Positions 1-7,548 of a DNA stretch of 11,757 nucleotides are shown here, in pieces. The notes beneath the pieces were generated by a model. It saw nothing but the letters and a program-made list of their open reading frames with translations. It made no database searches and was not told the DNA's origin. Both the position numbers and the translations under genes were made by a program. The first letter of the stretch is position 1; the number at the start of each line of letters is the position of its first letter. The stretch is from CAYLLT01 sp964591605 (GTDB lineage: Bacteria > Planctomycetota > Phycisphaerae > UBA1845 > PWPN01), in assembly GCA_964591605.1 (NCBI GenBank), contig CAZQEN010000247.1, positions 1-11,757 on the forward strand, read 5' to 3'.

Positions 1-325
1 GCCGCCTGAAGAAAGGCAAGGCCGTCGCCGACGACGAGAGCGGCTTCGCCGCCCCAACGCCCCACGACCTGTCCCTGTATCCATCGCGTCTCCCTTCGTA
101 TGCGCGTTCACCAGGCGTTTCCGCGACCCGGCCCGGTCGAAATGATACGAAAACATGCCCGAGTGGAAAAACGCCCGTCGCGGAGCGTTTCCCCCGAGGC
201 TCGGGCGAACCGGAAGTGGAGAAGGGGGACGCCGAAAGTTCCGATCGATCGCGCCGCGGCGTTTGGCTTGCGGCGGTTTTCGACTGGCTGCCCCGGCCGA
301 TCCTCAGCAAAACCCGTGTGCAGAC
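1..325. other. left edge, no gene called
   Basis: No gene can be supported here. The first 75 bases have a coding-like base pattern in + frame 3 (high GC at third positions), and the mirror frame on the - strand also reads plausibly over 1-102. However, the + frame runs on without a stop until inside the protease gene, and the - frame has no usable start. A TGA at 7-9 could end a gene lying off the left edge. A weak stem (CGCCGC at 252-257 with GCGGCG at 270-275, then GTTTT) may be a terminator for whatever lies upstream. Nothing else is recognised. Confidence 0.3.
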
Positions 326-353
326 TCGACAAAACTCCGATGTCTGGTATGCT
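326..353 (+). promoter_or_regulatory. sigma70-like promoter of the protease operon
   Basis: TCGACA at 326-331 (five of six to the -35 consensus) is separated by 16 bases from TATGCT at 348-353 (four of six to the -10 consensus). Transcription would start near 360, giving a leader of about 50 bases before the ATG at 409. A start near 360 also argues against the GTG at 364, which would lie almost at the 5' end of the message. Confidence 0.55.
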
Positions 354-408
354 TGGGTGAAACGTGTACCTGTGTTCGTCTTTCTTCTCTGCCAGAAGCG
401 AGGACCGT

Positions 409-1779
409 ATGCGTTGGCCGCTCGAACTCCTCCTAGTCGCCGCCCTGTGCGGCCCGCTTGGCGCCCAGACCACCCGGACCGGGGCGGATGGAGTGGAACT
501 GCTCGATTTCCGCCAGGTGATCCGCTCGGCGAAGGAAAAAGTGTTCCCCGCCGTCGTGTTCATCAAGTGCATCCGCGACACCCACGAAAGCGGCAAACGA
601 AAGTCCCAGGAAGTCTCGGGCAGCGGCGTCATCATCACCCCGCAGGGCGAGCTGCTCACCAACTGGCATGTCATCGAGAAGGCAACGGAGGTACGCTGCC
701 TGCTGCACGACGGGCGGGCCATGGACGCCAACGTGGTCGGCAGCGACAAGGACACCGACCTCGCCCTGGTGCGGCTCACGCTTCCCTCCGGTTCGGCCCC
801 GCTCCCGTTCGCCAGGCTCGGCGACGCCTCGCGGCTGGCGGAGGGGGATTTCGTGATGGCCATGGGCGCGCCCTGGGGCCTGAGCCGCTCCGTCTCGATC
901 GGCATCATTTCCTGCACCCGGCGCTACCTGCCCGAAAACAGCGAATACAGCACCTGGCTCCAGACCGACGCTTCCATCAGCCCGGGCAACTCCGGCGGTC
1001 CCCTCGTCAACACCGAGGGCGAGGTCGTCGGCATCAACAGCCTCGGCGTGCTCATTGGCGGCGACATGGGCTTCTCCATTCCGTCACACACGATCCTGAA
1101 CGTCGTGTCGCAGATCCGCGAGCACGGCAGGATGAACTGGAGCTGGGTGGGCCTCCAGCTCCAGCCTTTGCGTGACTTCGAAAAGAACATGTACTTCGAT
1201 GCGCAGGAGGGGGTCATGGTGGCCGGCACCGACCCCGACAGCCCCGGACGGGCGGCCGGCATCGAGGCAAAGGACCGCATCGTCAGCATCAACGGCAGGC
1301 CGATCAGGGGGATGACCGAGGAAGACCTCCCTGAGATCCGCACTTTGATCGGGCTGCTGCCCAAGGGGCAGCCGGCGGACGTGGAGATCTTCCGCGGCGG
1401 CCAGCGCCGGATCGTGCAGCTCACCCCGCGCGAGAAGGGCAGCGTCGTCGGTGACGAGCTCGACTGTCCGCGCTGGGACCTGACTCTCAAGGCGATCAAC
1501 CAGTTTGAGAACCCGAACCTGTATTTCCACAAGAAGGAGGGCGTGTTCATCTTCGGGGTGCGCCAGCCGGGGAACGCCGCAAGCTCCGGCCTGCAGAGTC
1601 AGGACATCATCCTCTCGATCGATTCGAACCAGGTCAGCTCCCTTCAGGACGTGAAACGCATCCACGAGCAGTGTCTCAAGAACGTCGATTCCCGCTCCCG
1701 CGTGCTGTTCACGGTCCTGCGGGGCGGGCTCATGCGCCAGTTCGTACTGGATTTCAAACGTGATTACGAAAGACAGTGA
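409..1779 (+). CDS. HtrA/DegP-like serine protease with two PDZ domains
   Basis: Exported trypsin-like serine protease of the HtrA/Deg family, 456 residues, expected to degrade or check misfolded envelope proteins. ATG 409 was chosen because AGGA at 401-404 precedes it and it opens a clean signal peptide (residues 1-19, ending LGA); a GTG at 364 in the same frame would add 15 residues that spoil the signal. The catalytic triad is complete: His87 in TNWHV, Asp117 in DTDLALV and Ser195 in GNSGGP. PDZ1 spans about 245-340 (GVMVAGTDPDSPGRAAGI) and PDZ2 about 357-450 (GVFIFGVRQPGNAASSGL). This is the usual length for a two-PDZ HtrA. It is the first gene of a two-gene unit; the next start lies 30 bases after its stop, and that product looks like an inactive relative, so the two may act together. 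The family is certain; orthology to E. coli DegP, DegQ or DegS cannot be decided, so no symbol is given. Confidence 0.93.
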   Translation: MRWPLELLLVAALCGPLGAQTTRTGADGVELLDFRQVIRSAKEKVFPAVVFIKCIRDTHESGKRKSQEVSGSGVIITPQGELLTNWHVIEKATEVRCLLHDGRAMDANVVGSDKDTDLALVRLTLPSGSAPLPFARLGDASRLAEGDFVMAMGAPWGLSRSVSIGIISCTRRYLPENSEYSTWLQTDASISPGNSGGPLVNTEGEVVGINSLGVLIGGDMGFSIPSHTILNVVSQIREHGRMNWSWVGLQLQPLRDFEKNMYFDAQEGVMVAGTDPDSPGRAAGIEAKDRIVSINGRPIRGMTEEDLPEIRTLIGLLPKGQPADVEIFRGGQRRIVQLTPREKGSVVGDELDCPRWDLTLKAINQFENPNLYFHKKEGVFIFGVRQPGNAASSGLQSQDIILSIDSNQVSSLQDVKRIHEQCLKNVDSRSRVLFTVLRGGLMRQFVLDFKRDYERQ

Positions 1780-1809
1780 CGCCATTCCCCCTGCGTGAAA
1801 GGGACCACG

Positions 1810-3993
1810 ATGCACCACTCGTTGCCCTGCTGCGTCTGCTTCGTGCCGGTTGTCGCCGCCTTTGGGGCCGAACCTGCCTCGCTCCAGCAGCTCCAGGCGG
1901 TTGCCGAATCCGTCCGAACCTCGCTGGTTCGGGTCGAATATACGCTCCAGTACGCTGACGGTGAGGCACCGCTTGCCTCCGGCTGGACCGCGCGCTGCCC
2001 CAACTGCGGGGAATACCACATCGTCGAGACCGACTCGGACGTCCGGCAGGAGCGCCCGACGCAGGCCCCGGGTTACCTGCTCGCGCCGCGCCGGGTCCTG
2101 GCCGCAGATCCGATGGTCCACCCCCGCTTCGTCAAGAGCATCCGTGTTCGCTTCGGCGGGAAGACCGTGGGCGCGAGCATCGCGGCGTACGCCTCGACCG
2201 AGAATGTCCTGTTCCTCGACCTGGAAGCGCCGCTGGAAGGAACGGTTCCGCTTGCCTTCGAGTCCGCATCGGGGCCCTACCTGGCCGTCCAGCATCAGTT
2301 CCTCGACGGCGCATGGACGATCAACGTCGAGCCGCTGGCGCTCAAATTCGCCGATGCCGGCGGCGGACGCCTGTTCTCTCCGGCTCCCGCAAACTCGCTC
2401 ATCACCACGAGCGCGGGTCGCCCAGTCGCGGTGTCGATGTCGGGCGAGCTTCCCGCCGACGGCTCATGGAAGGCCGCGCCGCCGACCTGGACGCAGGTCT
2501 CGGCTGCGGACCTCGCCTCGCAACTGGCGGCCCTCAAAAAACTCACGGACCGGATGCTTCCGCGCGTGTCACTCAGCTTCCGAAGTCCGCGCACGGAGGG
2601 TCGCGCCTCGATGCTTTCGCGCCAGTACGGCGACGAAGAGGAGGAGGCCACGCAGCGGGACGTAGCGGGCGTGGTCGTCGGCGCGCGCCGGATCCTGGTG
2701 CTGGCCGAGCTGAAGCCAGCGGTTACCGCCCGCCTGCAGCAGATCACCGTCCACCCCGCCGAGGGAGAGCCCATCGCCGCCACGTTCCTCTGCACGCTCA
2801 AGGACCATGGCGCCCTCCTGGCTGAGCTGGAACGGCCAGTGGACACCGCCGCGCCGCTCTGCACCGATGACGTCGCGGGCTTCCGGCGGGCGCTGCTGCT
2901 GGCCGCCGACCTCCGGATCAAGGGCGACAACCGCCGCGCCTACTTTCAGCATACGCGCATCGCGTCGTTCGACCGCGGCTGGCGGGGGCGCCTGCACCCG
3001 AGCCTCGCGGGTGCCGACAGCTCGCAGATCTTCCTCTTCGACGGGCAGCGCCGGCTGCTGGCGATCCCTGTGACGATCCGCAGGAAGGTGGCCGCACGCA
3101 ACGAGTATGGCTACGAGCAGGCGATCCTCACCCCGATGTCCACCTTCCGCGAGGTGCTGGACGACCCCGCCGGCAACAGCGATCCGAACAACGTGCCGCT
3201 CGATGAGCGCAGTGAAGCGCGACTGGCCTGGCTCGGCGTGGAGCTTCAGCAGATGAACAAGGATCTCGCGAGAGCCAATGGCGTGGCCCACCTCACCAAC
3301 GACGGCGAAACCGGCGCCCTGGTGGCGTTCGTCTATCCCGACTCGCCCGCCGACAGTGCCGGCATCCGCCAGGGCGACATCCTGCTGCGCCTCCACGTGC
3401 CCGGTGAGCCCAAACCCCTCGATGTCCAGATGGAGGAGGGGTACAGCTACTTCGGCAGCGATTTCCCGTGGGACCAGCTCGACGAGATCCCCGAGGAGTA
3501 CCTGAGCCAGTTGCCGCGGCCGTGGCCGTCCGCACGGAACGCCCTCACGCAGGCGCTGACCGAGCTGGGCTTCGGCCGCAAGTTCACCGCCGAGTTCTTC
3601 CGCGCCGGCGAGTTGCTTCGCAAGGAGTTCGAGGTGGTACGCGGCCCCGACCATTACGACTCGGCCCCGCGCTTCAAATCCGAGCCCATCGGCCTGACCG
3701 TGGGCGACCTGACCTATGAAGTTCGGCGATACTACCAGAAGGCGGCGGCCGATCCCGGGGTCATCATTGTCAAGGCGGAAGCGGGCGGGCGCGCCGCGGT
3801 GTCGAAGCTGAGGCCCTACGAGATCATCACCCACGTGAACGACACACCCGTCCGTAGTTCAGACGAGTTCAAGGCCCTGACCGCTGCCGGCGGCGAGTTG
3901 CGCCTCAGCGCCGAGGGCAAGACCCGCAAGCGCATTGTCCGCCTGCGCCTCCCGGCCAGCCAACCCGCGACAGCCACCGCCGGCGGTCCGTGA
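1810..3993 (+). CDS. exported tandem pseudoprotease (degenerate trypsin-like) with two PDZ domains
   Basis: 727-residue exported protein, probably a non-catalytic HtrA relative. ATG 1810 is preceded by AAAGGGA at 1798-1804, five bases away; an in-frame GTG at 1795 has no such site. Residues 1-20 form a short signal peptide. A CPNC knuckle lies at 63-66, with no second Cys pair to make a zinc ribbon. Residues about 85-212 follow the trypsin-like pattern of the upstream protease, but the catalytic His falls at Pro101, Asp at Asn132, and GNSGGP is reduced to ANSLI. A second copy of the pattern, about 285-425, has Glu300 and Gly334 in those places and DSSQI at the serine. Two PDZ domains follow, about 472-545 (GALVAFVYPDSPADSAGI) and 625-715, with an acidic, aromatic spacer between them. 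The degenerate-fold reading is my own hand alignment; the PDZ assignment is firmer. Likely roles are scaffold, regulator or substrate binder for the active protease encoded 30 bases upstream. GC is very high, as in its neighbour. Confidence 0.8.
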   Translation: MHHSLPCCVCFVPVVAAFGAEPASLQQLQAVAESVRTSLVRVEYTLQYADGEAPLASGWTARCPNCGEYHIVETDSDVRQERPTQAPGYLLAPRRVLAADPMVHPRFVKSIRVRFGGKTVGASIAAYASTENVLFLDLEAPLEGTVPLAFESASGPYLAVQHQFLDGAWTINVEPLALKFADAGGGRLFSPAPANSLITTSAGRPVAVSMSGELPADGSWKAAPPTWTQVSAADLASQLAALKKLTDRMLPRVSLSFRSPRTEGRASMLSRQYGDEEEEATQRDVAGVVVGARRILVLAELKPAVTARLQQITVHPAEGEPIAATFLCTLKDHGALLAELERPVDTAAPLCTDDVAGFRRALLLAADLRIKGDNRRAYFQHTRIASFDRGWRGRLHPSLAGADSSQIFLFDGQRRLLAIPVTIRRKVAARNEYGYEQAILTPMSTFREVLDDPAGNSDPNNVPLDERSEARLAWLGVELQQMNKDLARANGVAHLTNDGETGALVAFVYPDSPADSAGIRQGDILLRLHVPGEPKPLDVQMEEGYSYFGSDFPWDQLDEIPEEYLSQLPRPWPSARNALTQALTELGFGRKFTAEFFRAGELLRKEFEVVRGPDHYDSAPRFKSEPIGLTVGDLTYEVRRYYQKAAADPGVIIVKAEAGGRAAVSKLRPYEIITHVNDTPVRSSDEFKALTAAGGELRLSAEGKTRKRIVRLRLPASQPATATAGGP

Positions 3994-4036
3994 CCAGGCG
4001 GGTCACAACCGCGTGGCACAGGTGCCTCGTTGCGGT
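3990..4036 (+). terminator. double hairpin at the end of the protease operon
   Basis: The stop codon lies in a six-base-pair stem (GTGACC 3990-3995 with GGTCAC 4001-4006, loop AGGCG). A second stem follows: ACCGC 4008-4012 with GCGGT 4032-4036, enclosing GGCAC and GTGCC. There is no run of T, so this is a weak terminator candidate, or simply mRNA 3' end structure. Confidence 0.3.
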
Positions 4037-4406
4037 GTGCATGTCCGAACGGATGAGCCCGGTACTGCCGCGCCGCCATCCGGCAGCGGCTGAGCGGGCG
4101 GCAAGCCCCTTCCCGCCCGTTGAACCGTCGGCCCGTCCGCTGTCTCGAACGCGGGGAACGGGAATGATGCGGTTGACCGCACCCGGTGTCGGGCCTTTCC
4201 GGGCGGTGGAAACGCACCTTCGGGTGCGCGACAACCTGGGCGGGGGTCTGATCCGAACCCCGAGCGTCAGCGAGTGGACCTGATCCTCGAACGGATGGAC
4301 CCAAGGCCTCCCGACGCACGTCGGGACTCCGGGTTCTGATGGTTGCTGCATCCTGTCCCGCCGATCATGTCACGTACCCCACCTTCCGGCTGGTGCGGAA
4401 ACCATA
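4037..4406. other. GC-rich intergenic region with several hairpins, no gene
   Basis: No open frame here looks coding. The clearest structure is CGCACC-TTCG-GGTGCG at 4213-4228, a six-base-pair stem closed by the very stable cUUCGg tetraloop. An eight-base inverted repeat (TCCCGACG 4309-4316, CGTCGGGA 4319-4326) lies further on and could end a transcript, although no T run follows. Smaller stems are TGCGG-TTGA-CCGCA near 4170 and ATCC/GGAT near 4283-4296. The sequence may be transcribed 3' UTR or an unrecognised RNA. I see no match to tRNA, SRP RNA, RNase P RNA or tmRNA motifs. Confidence 0.35.
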
Positions 4407-4434
4407 TTGACAGTCCGCCGGTCCGGGGTAGAGT
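4407..4434 (+). promoter_or_regulatory. strong sigma70-like promoter of the lipoprotein operon
   Basis: A perfect TTGACA (4407-4412) lies 16 bases upstream of TAGAGT (4429-4434, four of six to TATAAT). Transcription would start near 4441, leaving a leader of about 225 bases before the first lipoprotein start at 4667. The spacing equals that of the protease operon promoter at 326-353. Confidence 0.65.
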
Positions 4435-4501
4435 AATGCAGACCCTGCCGCTCCGACCGGGGGGCGCACCCGAAGCGGGCCCCGTGTCCGCCGCAGGCGA
4501 G

Positions 4502-4519
4502 AATCGCCCCATGGCGATT
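4502..4519 (+). promoter_or_regulatory. hairpin in the long leader of the lipoprotein operon
   Basis: AATCGCC (4502-4508) pairs with GGCGATT (4513-4519) around the loop CCAT, a perfect seven-base-pair stem followed by TTTCACC. It lies about 60 bases after the inferred transcript start. A weak attenuator or a simple leader structure are both possible. No known riboswitch or peptide leader was recognised in 4441-4666. Confidence 0.3.
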
Positions 4520-4666
4520 TCACCGTGGCGAACATGCAGGCGGGCCCTGCGGGGCGGCGGGACCGTAGCAGTGGCATTCTGCTTTCCAGCCGAACTGCTC
4601 CCCGCGGCGAGAGACTTCCCGAATCAAATGCCGTCTGACAGGCGGCCCACACAAGGAGTAAGTGTC

Positions 4667-5209
4667 GTGTTGATGGGACACCGAGCTTCGAGCCAGCAGT
4701 TGACCTGCATCGGATGCACCATCGGCAGCGCGCTGGTCGCGCTGGCACTGGCCGCCGGATCCGGGGGATGCAGCCAGTGCCCCGCGCCGGCGGTGCACGC
4801 CGAAGAGGCCTGGTGCACGCCCGGCCACACCCAGATCCAGTTTCACGCCCCGCCGGGCGCGGTCGTGACCGTCGCGGGCGCCCCGTCGCGTGCCCGGCAG
4901 GTCGCCGAGTACGGCCCCTTCGAGAATCGCCTCGAGCAGAATCCCGAGGAGTTCGCCGTGTTCAACCTGGCCCCCGGCCGCTATGAGTTCAAATACGCGG
5001 GCGTCGAGGGTCTGCCCGGCACGTCCATCTACGGCGAGCTGGACGTTCACTCGGCCAACTCGCACGAAGCGCGCGTCTTCCAGCGCCGGGCCTTCGTCCC
5101 CATCTCTCTGCCCTCCGAGTATTACCGCCGGGTCGACGTCGACGGTCCGGAGATCTTCGCCTACCGCAGTGAGACCGGCCGTACCGCCATCGATGCCCAT
5201 GACCTCTAA
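4667..5209 (+). CDS. lipoprotein of unknown function, N-terminal part, cut by in-frame TAA
   Basis: 180 residues. GTG 4667 was chosen because AAGGAG (4653-4658) lies eight bases upstream; ATG 4673 is the alternative and changes only two residues. The N-terminus (about residues 12-35) is a hydrophobic signal ending SGGC, so Cys35 is a probable though imperfect lipobox cysteine. The mature part is beta-rich: PPGAVVTV near residue 65 and LAPGRYEFKY near 104 resemble small beta-sandwich or PEGA-like domains, but the match is too weak to name. The TAA at 5207-5209 is followed in the same frame by 166 more sense codons of similar coding character, so this is probably the front of a 346-codon gene rather than a complete protein. 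First gene after the promoter at 4407. I do not recognise the family. Confidence 0.7.
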   Translation: MLMGHRASSQQLTCIGCTIGSALVALALAAGSGGCSQCPAPAVHAEEAWCTPGHTQIQFHAPPGAVVTVAGAPSRARQVAEYGPFENRLEQNPEEFAVFNLAPGRYEFKYAGVEGLPGTSIYGELDVHSANSHEARVFQRRAFVPISLPSEYYRRVDVDGPEIFAYRSETGRTAIDAHDL

Positions 5210-5707
5210 CGGCTCAAACAGGGCGACGTGGTCGAGAAGGTGTTCTTCATCGCCGACCTGCATGAGGCCGAGGAACGCCTCGAACGGACCAAGGTCCGGA
5301 TCGCGGAAATCGAACGGGAGGTCGAATACGCCGATGCCCGTTTCCGCTACGCGTATCTGGACTTCCACGCCGACGTGAGCGACGCCACGGCCAACTTCTG
5401 GGGTACCGATCGCCAGTTCATTGAATGGGAGAAGAAGCGTCAGCGGCTTCAGCAGGAGCTCGAGGACGCCCAGAGCAAGTTGAACCGCACCCGCGCCCTT
5501 CTCGAAGGGGACCGCGTGCTGACCCGCCGGGGCATGATGGTTCTGGCCACCGACGAAATCATCCGGCACCGCAAGGACCCGGTCCAGATGTCGAATGATC
5601 TGGGAGAGGTGCTGCTGGTCATGAGGATCGGCGGGCGGCATTATCACTGGGGCGATCCCAACGAGACCCAGCTCGTTCAGCAGGTGCCCTTCGGCGAGCA
5701 GCCTTGA
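5210..5707 (+). CDS. C-terminal coiled-coil part of the interrupted lipoprotein gene
   Basis: Continues the frame of the preceding gene straight after its TAA. The first six codons (RLKQGD) read as coding sequence, and the first possible start is GTG 5228, with only a weak AGGG at 5220-5223, giving 159 residues if translated alone. Residues 10-45 and 62-95 of that version are charged heptad-like helices (AEERLERTKVRIAEIEREV and EWEKKRQRLQQELEDAQSKL), so a coiled coil is likely. The end is a compact region with GRHYHWGDPNE. No signal peptide of its own is seen, so as a separate protein it would be cytoplasmic, which does not fit its lipoprotein neighbours. It is best read as the second half of one envelope protein, disrupted by mutation, by an assembly error, or read through. 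No stop of transcription lies between it and the gene at 5775. Function unknown. Confidence 0.65.
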   Translation, partial: RLKQGDVVEKVFFIADLHEAEERLERTKVRIAEIEREVEYADARFRYAYLDFHADVSDATANFWGTDRQFIEWEKKRQRLQQELEDAQSKLNRTRALLEGDRVLTRRGMMVLATDEIIRHRKDPVQMSNDLGEVLLVMRIGGRHYHWGDPNETQLVQQVPFGEQP

Positions 5708-5774
5708 GCGGCGCGGCGTCCGCTTCGGGCGCACGATGCGGTGGGATGTGGTCAGTTTGATGCGGGAGCAGAAC

Positions 5775-6953
5775 ATGAAGGATCGATACGGTCTGCGTTT
5801 CGGGCTGCTGGGCCTGCCGGTGCTGGCCCTGGCGGCGGGTTGTCAGATGTCGGATATGTGCTGCTCGGGCTGTTCGTCGCAACAGCAGCAGTCGCAGCTT
5901 CCGCGCGGCTTCCGCCCGATGCAGGGCTATGAGCAGAGCACGCCCGGCTCGAGCCACAAGGGCTGGCCCCGCTATATCTACAGCACGCAGGACCGCATGG
6001 TCATGGCCTATGTGCCCAGCCAGACCATCGTGATGGGCGGCGGTGCGCAGCCCGACGAGGGTCCGGAGCGTCACGTCCGCGTCAACCACTTCTACGTCGA
6101 CCTGCACGAAGTGACCAACGCGCAGTTTGACTGCTTCGTGCGCAGCGCCGACGACATCGAGCCCGAGTGCCCCTTGGGCGAATGCGGCGAGACGCGCTGC
6201 TTCGACTGCGGGAAGGACAACGGCTGCGTCAACCAGGAAAACAACACGACCTGGATCGGCTCCGAGCTCTGCTTCCCCGGCAAGTGCTTCAGCCCCTGGG
6301 AGCATCGGGAAGTCGATCCGGATGACATCCGCCTCTACCGCCGCTTCTGGACTCCCAGCCTGAACAACCATCACCCGGTGCGGAATGTCTCGTGGCGCGA
6401 GGCGTGGTACTACAGCCGCTGGGCGGGCAAACTGCTGCCGTCGGAGGCCCAGTGGGAGGCCGCCGCCCGCGGCGACGACGGCCGGGTCTATCCCTGGGGC
6501 AATGAGAACCAGAGCGAGGTCACCCGTTACCTGTGCAACAGCAAGACGAGCCGCGACAACTGGGACGGCTATGAATACACCGCCCCGGTCATGAGCTATG
6601 CCCCGGGTGTGAGCCCCGTGGGGGCGTTCAACATGTCGGGCAATGTCCGCGAGTGGTGCGGCGACTGGTACGATCCCGGCCGCTATGCCTATCCGAGCGA
6701 TGAGGATCCGCCCAGCCCGCTGGCCCGCGGCATCCAGCCCTTCGGCGATCGGCATTACCCCAATCCGGACGACAAGGACATGGCCGACTCCCGCGTGGGG
6801 CCGTACGTCGGCGCCGAGCGCGCGATCCGCGGCGGTTCCTTCGCCGACCCGATCGAACGCTGCCGCGTCGATTCCCGCTGGGCCGCCGGGCAGGACATGC
6901 ACCTGGCCAACGTCGGCTTCCGCACCATCCTCCCGCTGCCCCCGGAGAGCTGA
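5775..6953 (+). CDS. lipoprotein with SUMF1/FGE-sulfatase-like domain and Cys-rich insertion
   Basis: 392-residue exported lipoprotein. ATG 5775 follows GGGAG at 5764-5768 by six bases and opens a signal peptide ending LALAAGC, with Cys23 as the lipidation site. A Cys- and Gln-rich linker follows. The fold from about residue 74 is that of formylglycine-generating enzymes: MAYVPSQTIVMGGG, then DLHEVTNAQF, HPVRNVSWREAWYYSRWAG, LPSEAQWEAAARG, YPWGNE, GNVREWCGDWY, RAIRGGSF and ANVGFR at the C-terminus. In human FGE two cysteines in the segment after GGSY do the chemistry. By hand alignment only the second is kept here (Cys363) and the first is Asp, so sulfatase activation is unlikely; a binding or structural role, as in many planctomycete SUMF1 proteins, fits better. 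Residues 132-171 carry seven cysteines in an extra loop between the first conserved blocks. Last gene of the operon, with a terminator 37 bases after the stop. No sulfatase gene is in the window. Confidence 0.88.
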   Translation: MKDRYGLRFGLLGLPVLALAAGCQMSDMCCSGCSSQQQQSQLPRGFRPMQGYEQSTPGSSHKGWPRYIYSTQDRMVMAYVPSQTIVMGGGAQPDEGPERHVRVNHFYVDLHEVTNAQFDCFVRSADDIEPECPLGECGETRCFDCGKDNGCVNQENNTTWIGSELCFPGKCFSPWEHREVDPDDIRLYRRFWTPSLNNHHPVRNVSWREAWYYSRWAGKLLPSEAQWEAAARGDDGRVYPWGNENQSEVTRYLCNSKTSRDNWDGYEYTAPVMSYAPGVSPVGAFNMSGNVREWCGDWYDPGRYAYPSDEDPPSPLARGIQPFGDRHYPNPDDKDMADSRVGPYVGAERAIRGGSFADPIERCRVDSRWAAGQDMHLANVGFRTILPLPPES

Positions 6954-6990
6954 GCGCCAGGTCCGACCTTTCGCGTAATCTGATCATATG

Positions 6991-7025
6991 ACACCCCGGC
7001 CCAGTGCCCTGGGCCGGGGTGTTTC
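6991..7025 (+). terminator. perfect 14-bp stem terminator
   Basis: ACACCCCGGCCCAG (6991-7004) pairs perfectly with CTGGGCCGGGGTGT (7009-7022) around the loop TGCC, followed by TTC. The T run is short, but the stem is very stable and sits 37 bases after the last gene of the operon. Because it lies between convergent units and is a palindrome, it may also stop transcription coming from the - strand genes on the right. Confidence 0.75.
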
Positions 7026-7191
7026 AGTTGGTGCGGAACAAGGCGGCGGCGCTCCTGTTCGCGGCGCGGGTCAGGCGTGTCCGCCGATTTCTGAGGAGGC
7101 TGGCCGCGGGGGCGGAGGGTGGACCATTTGTCCGTTGAGAACGAGCCGCGTTCCCTTTCCTCGTCCCTCTTTTGCCCTTGATGAGGCGGGG

Positions 7192-7548
7192 TTAATGGGT
7201 GGGCGGCGCCTTTTCTGAGCCTTCAAGGTTTTGCCTGGCTCCCCGTTGCGCTTCCGGCCTCTCCGTGCTAACGCAGGACCTCGTCGAGACGACTATGGTT
7301 CCGGCGACCCAATCGTGTACTGCTCGCCGTTGCGGATGAAGGAGCATGACAATCCCGTCAATGGAGATCCACGCCAGTTGGACCCAAGAGGCAAAACGAG
7401 AGATAGCAGGCTCGACCGCAATACGTGCCGCATCGTATTGTTCGGTGTCCACAGGAGTGCCGCGACCTGCGCTTCGATGCACATACAAACGAGCAGCGAC
7501 TGCGAAAGCAACAAAGACAAAACCAATCCGGCCGTAACCAGACTTCAC
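7192..7548 (-). pseudogene. RDD-family C-terminal fragment
   Basis: 118 residues from GTG 7548, the frame being open further upstream to 7695 inside the next gene. No ribosome binding site is seen before the GTG. Residues 8-23 and 53-70 are hydrophobic segments, and the second runs into DGIVMLLHPQRRAVHDWVAG followed by TIVV. That is the ending typical of RDD membrane proteins, which finish with an arginine-rich loop, HD and AGT-VV. The family's first transmembrane segment with its Arg and the first Asp are absent, and the place where they should lie is taken by the 3' end of the DUF4838 gene. The tail after residue 90 has no coding character. I read it as a decayed or truncated remnant, possibly left by the rearrangement that brought the upstream gene here. 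A small functional membrane protein is the alternative. RDD proteins are often linked to transport or stress, but nothing more can be said. Confidence 0.45.

Noticed and set aside
1..102. Possible - strand coding start (AAGGGAG then ATG near 84-86) or + strand coding tail
   Set aside because: The ATG frame gives an arginine-rich nonsense peptide. The more protein-like - frame has no start codon, and the + frame never stops before it runs into the protease gene. Evidence conflicts, so no gene is called.
364..408. GTG start 15 codons upstream for the HtrA gene
   Set aside because: It lies at the inferred transcript start, lacks a ribosome site, and would put a non-hydrophobic stretch in front of the signal peptide that begins at ATG 409.
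2569..3834. 421-codon open frame on the - strand opposite the pseudoprotease gene
   Set aside because: Long antisense frames are expected in DNA with very high third-position GC. The protein has no recognisable domain, while the + strand reading has a signal peptide and PDZ domains.
4520..6902. Two open frames of over 400 codons on the - strand opposite the lipoprotein operon
   Set aside because: They are shadows of the + strand genes, low in complexity and lacking family motifs. The + strand has promoter, ribosome sites, lipoboxes and terminator.
5775..6953. True sulfatase-activating (formylglycine-generating) enzyme
   Set aside because: By hand alignment only one of the two catalytic cysteines is present, and no sulfatase is encoded nearby, so I call only an SUMF1-like domain.
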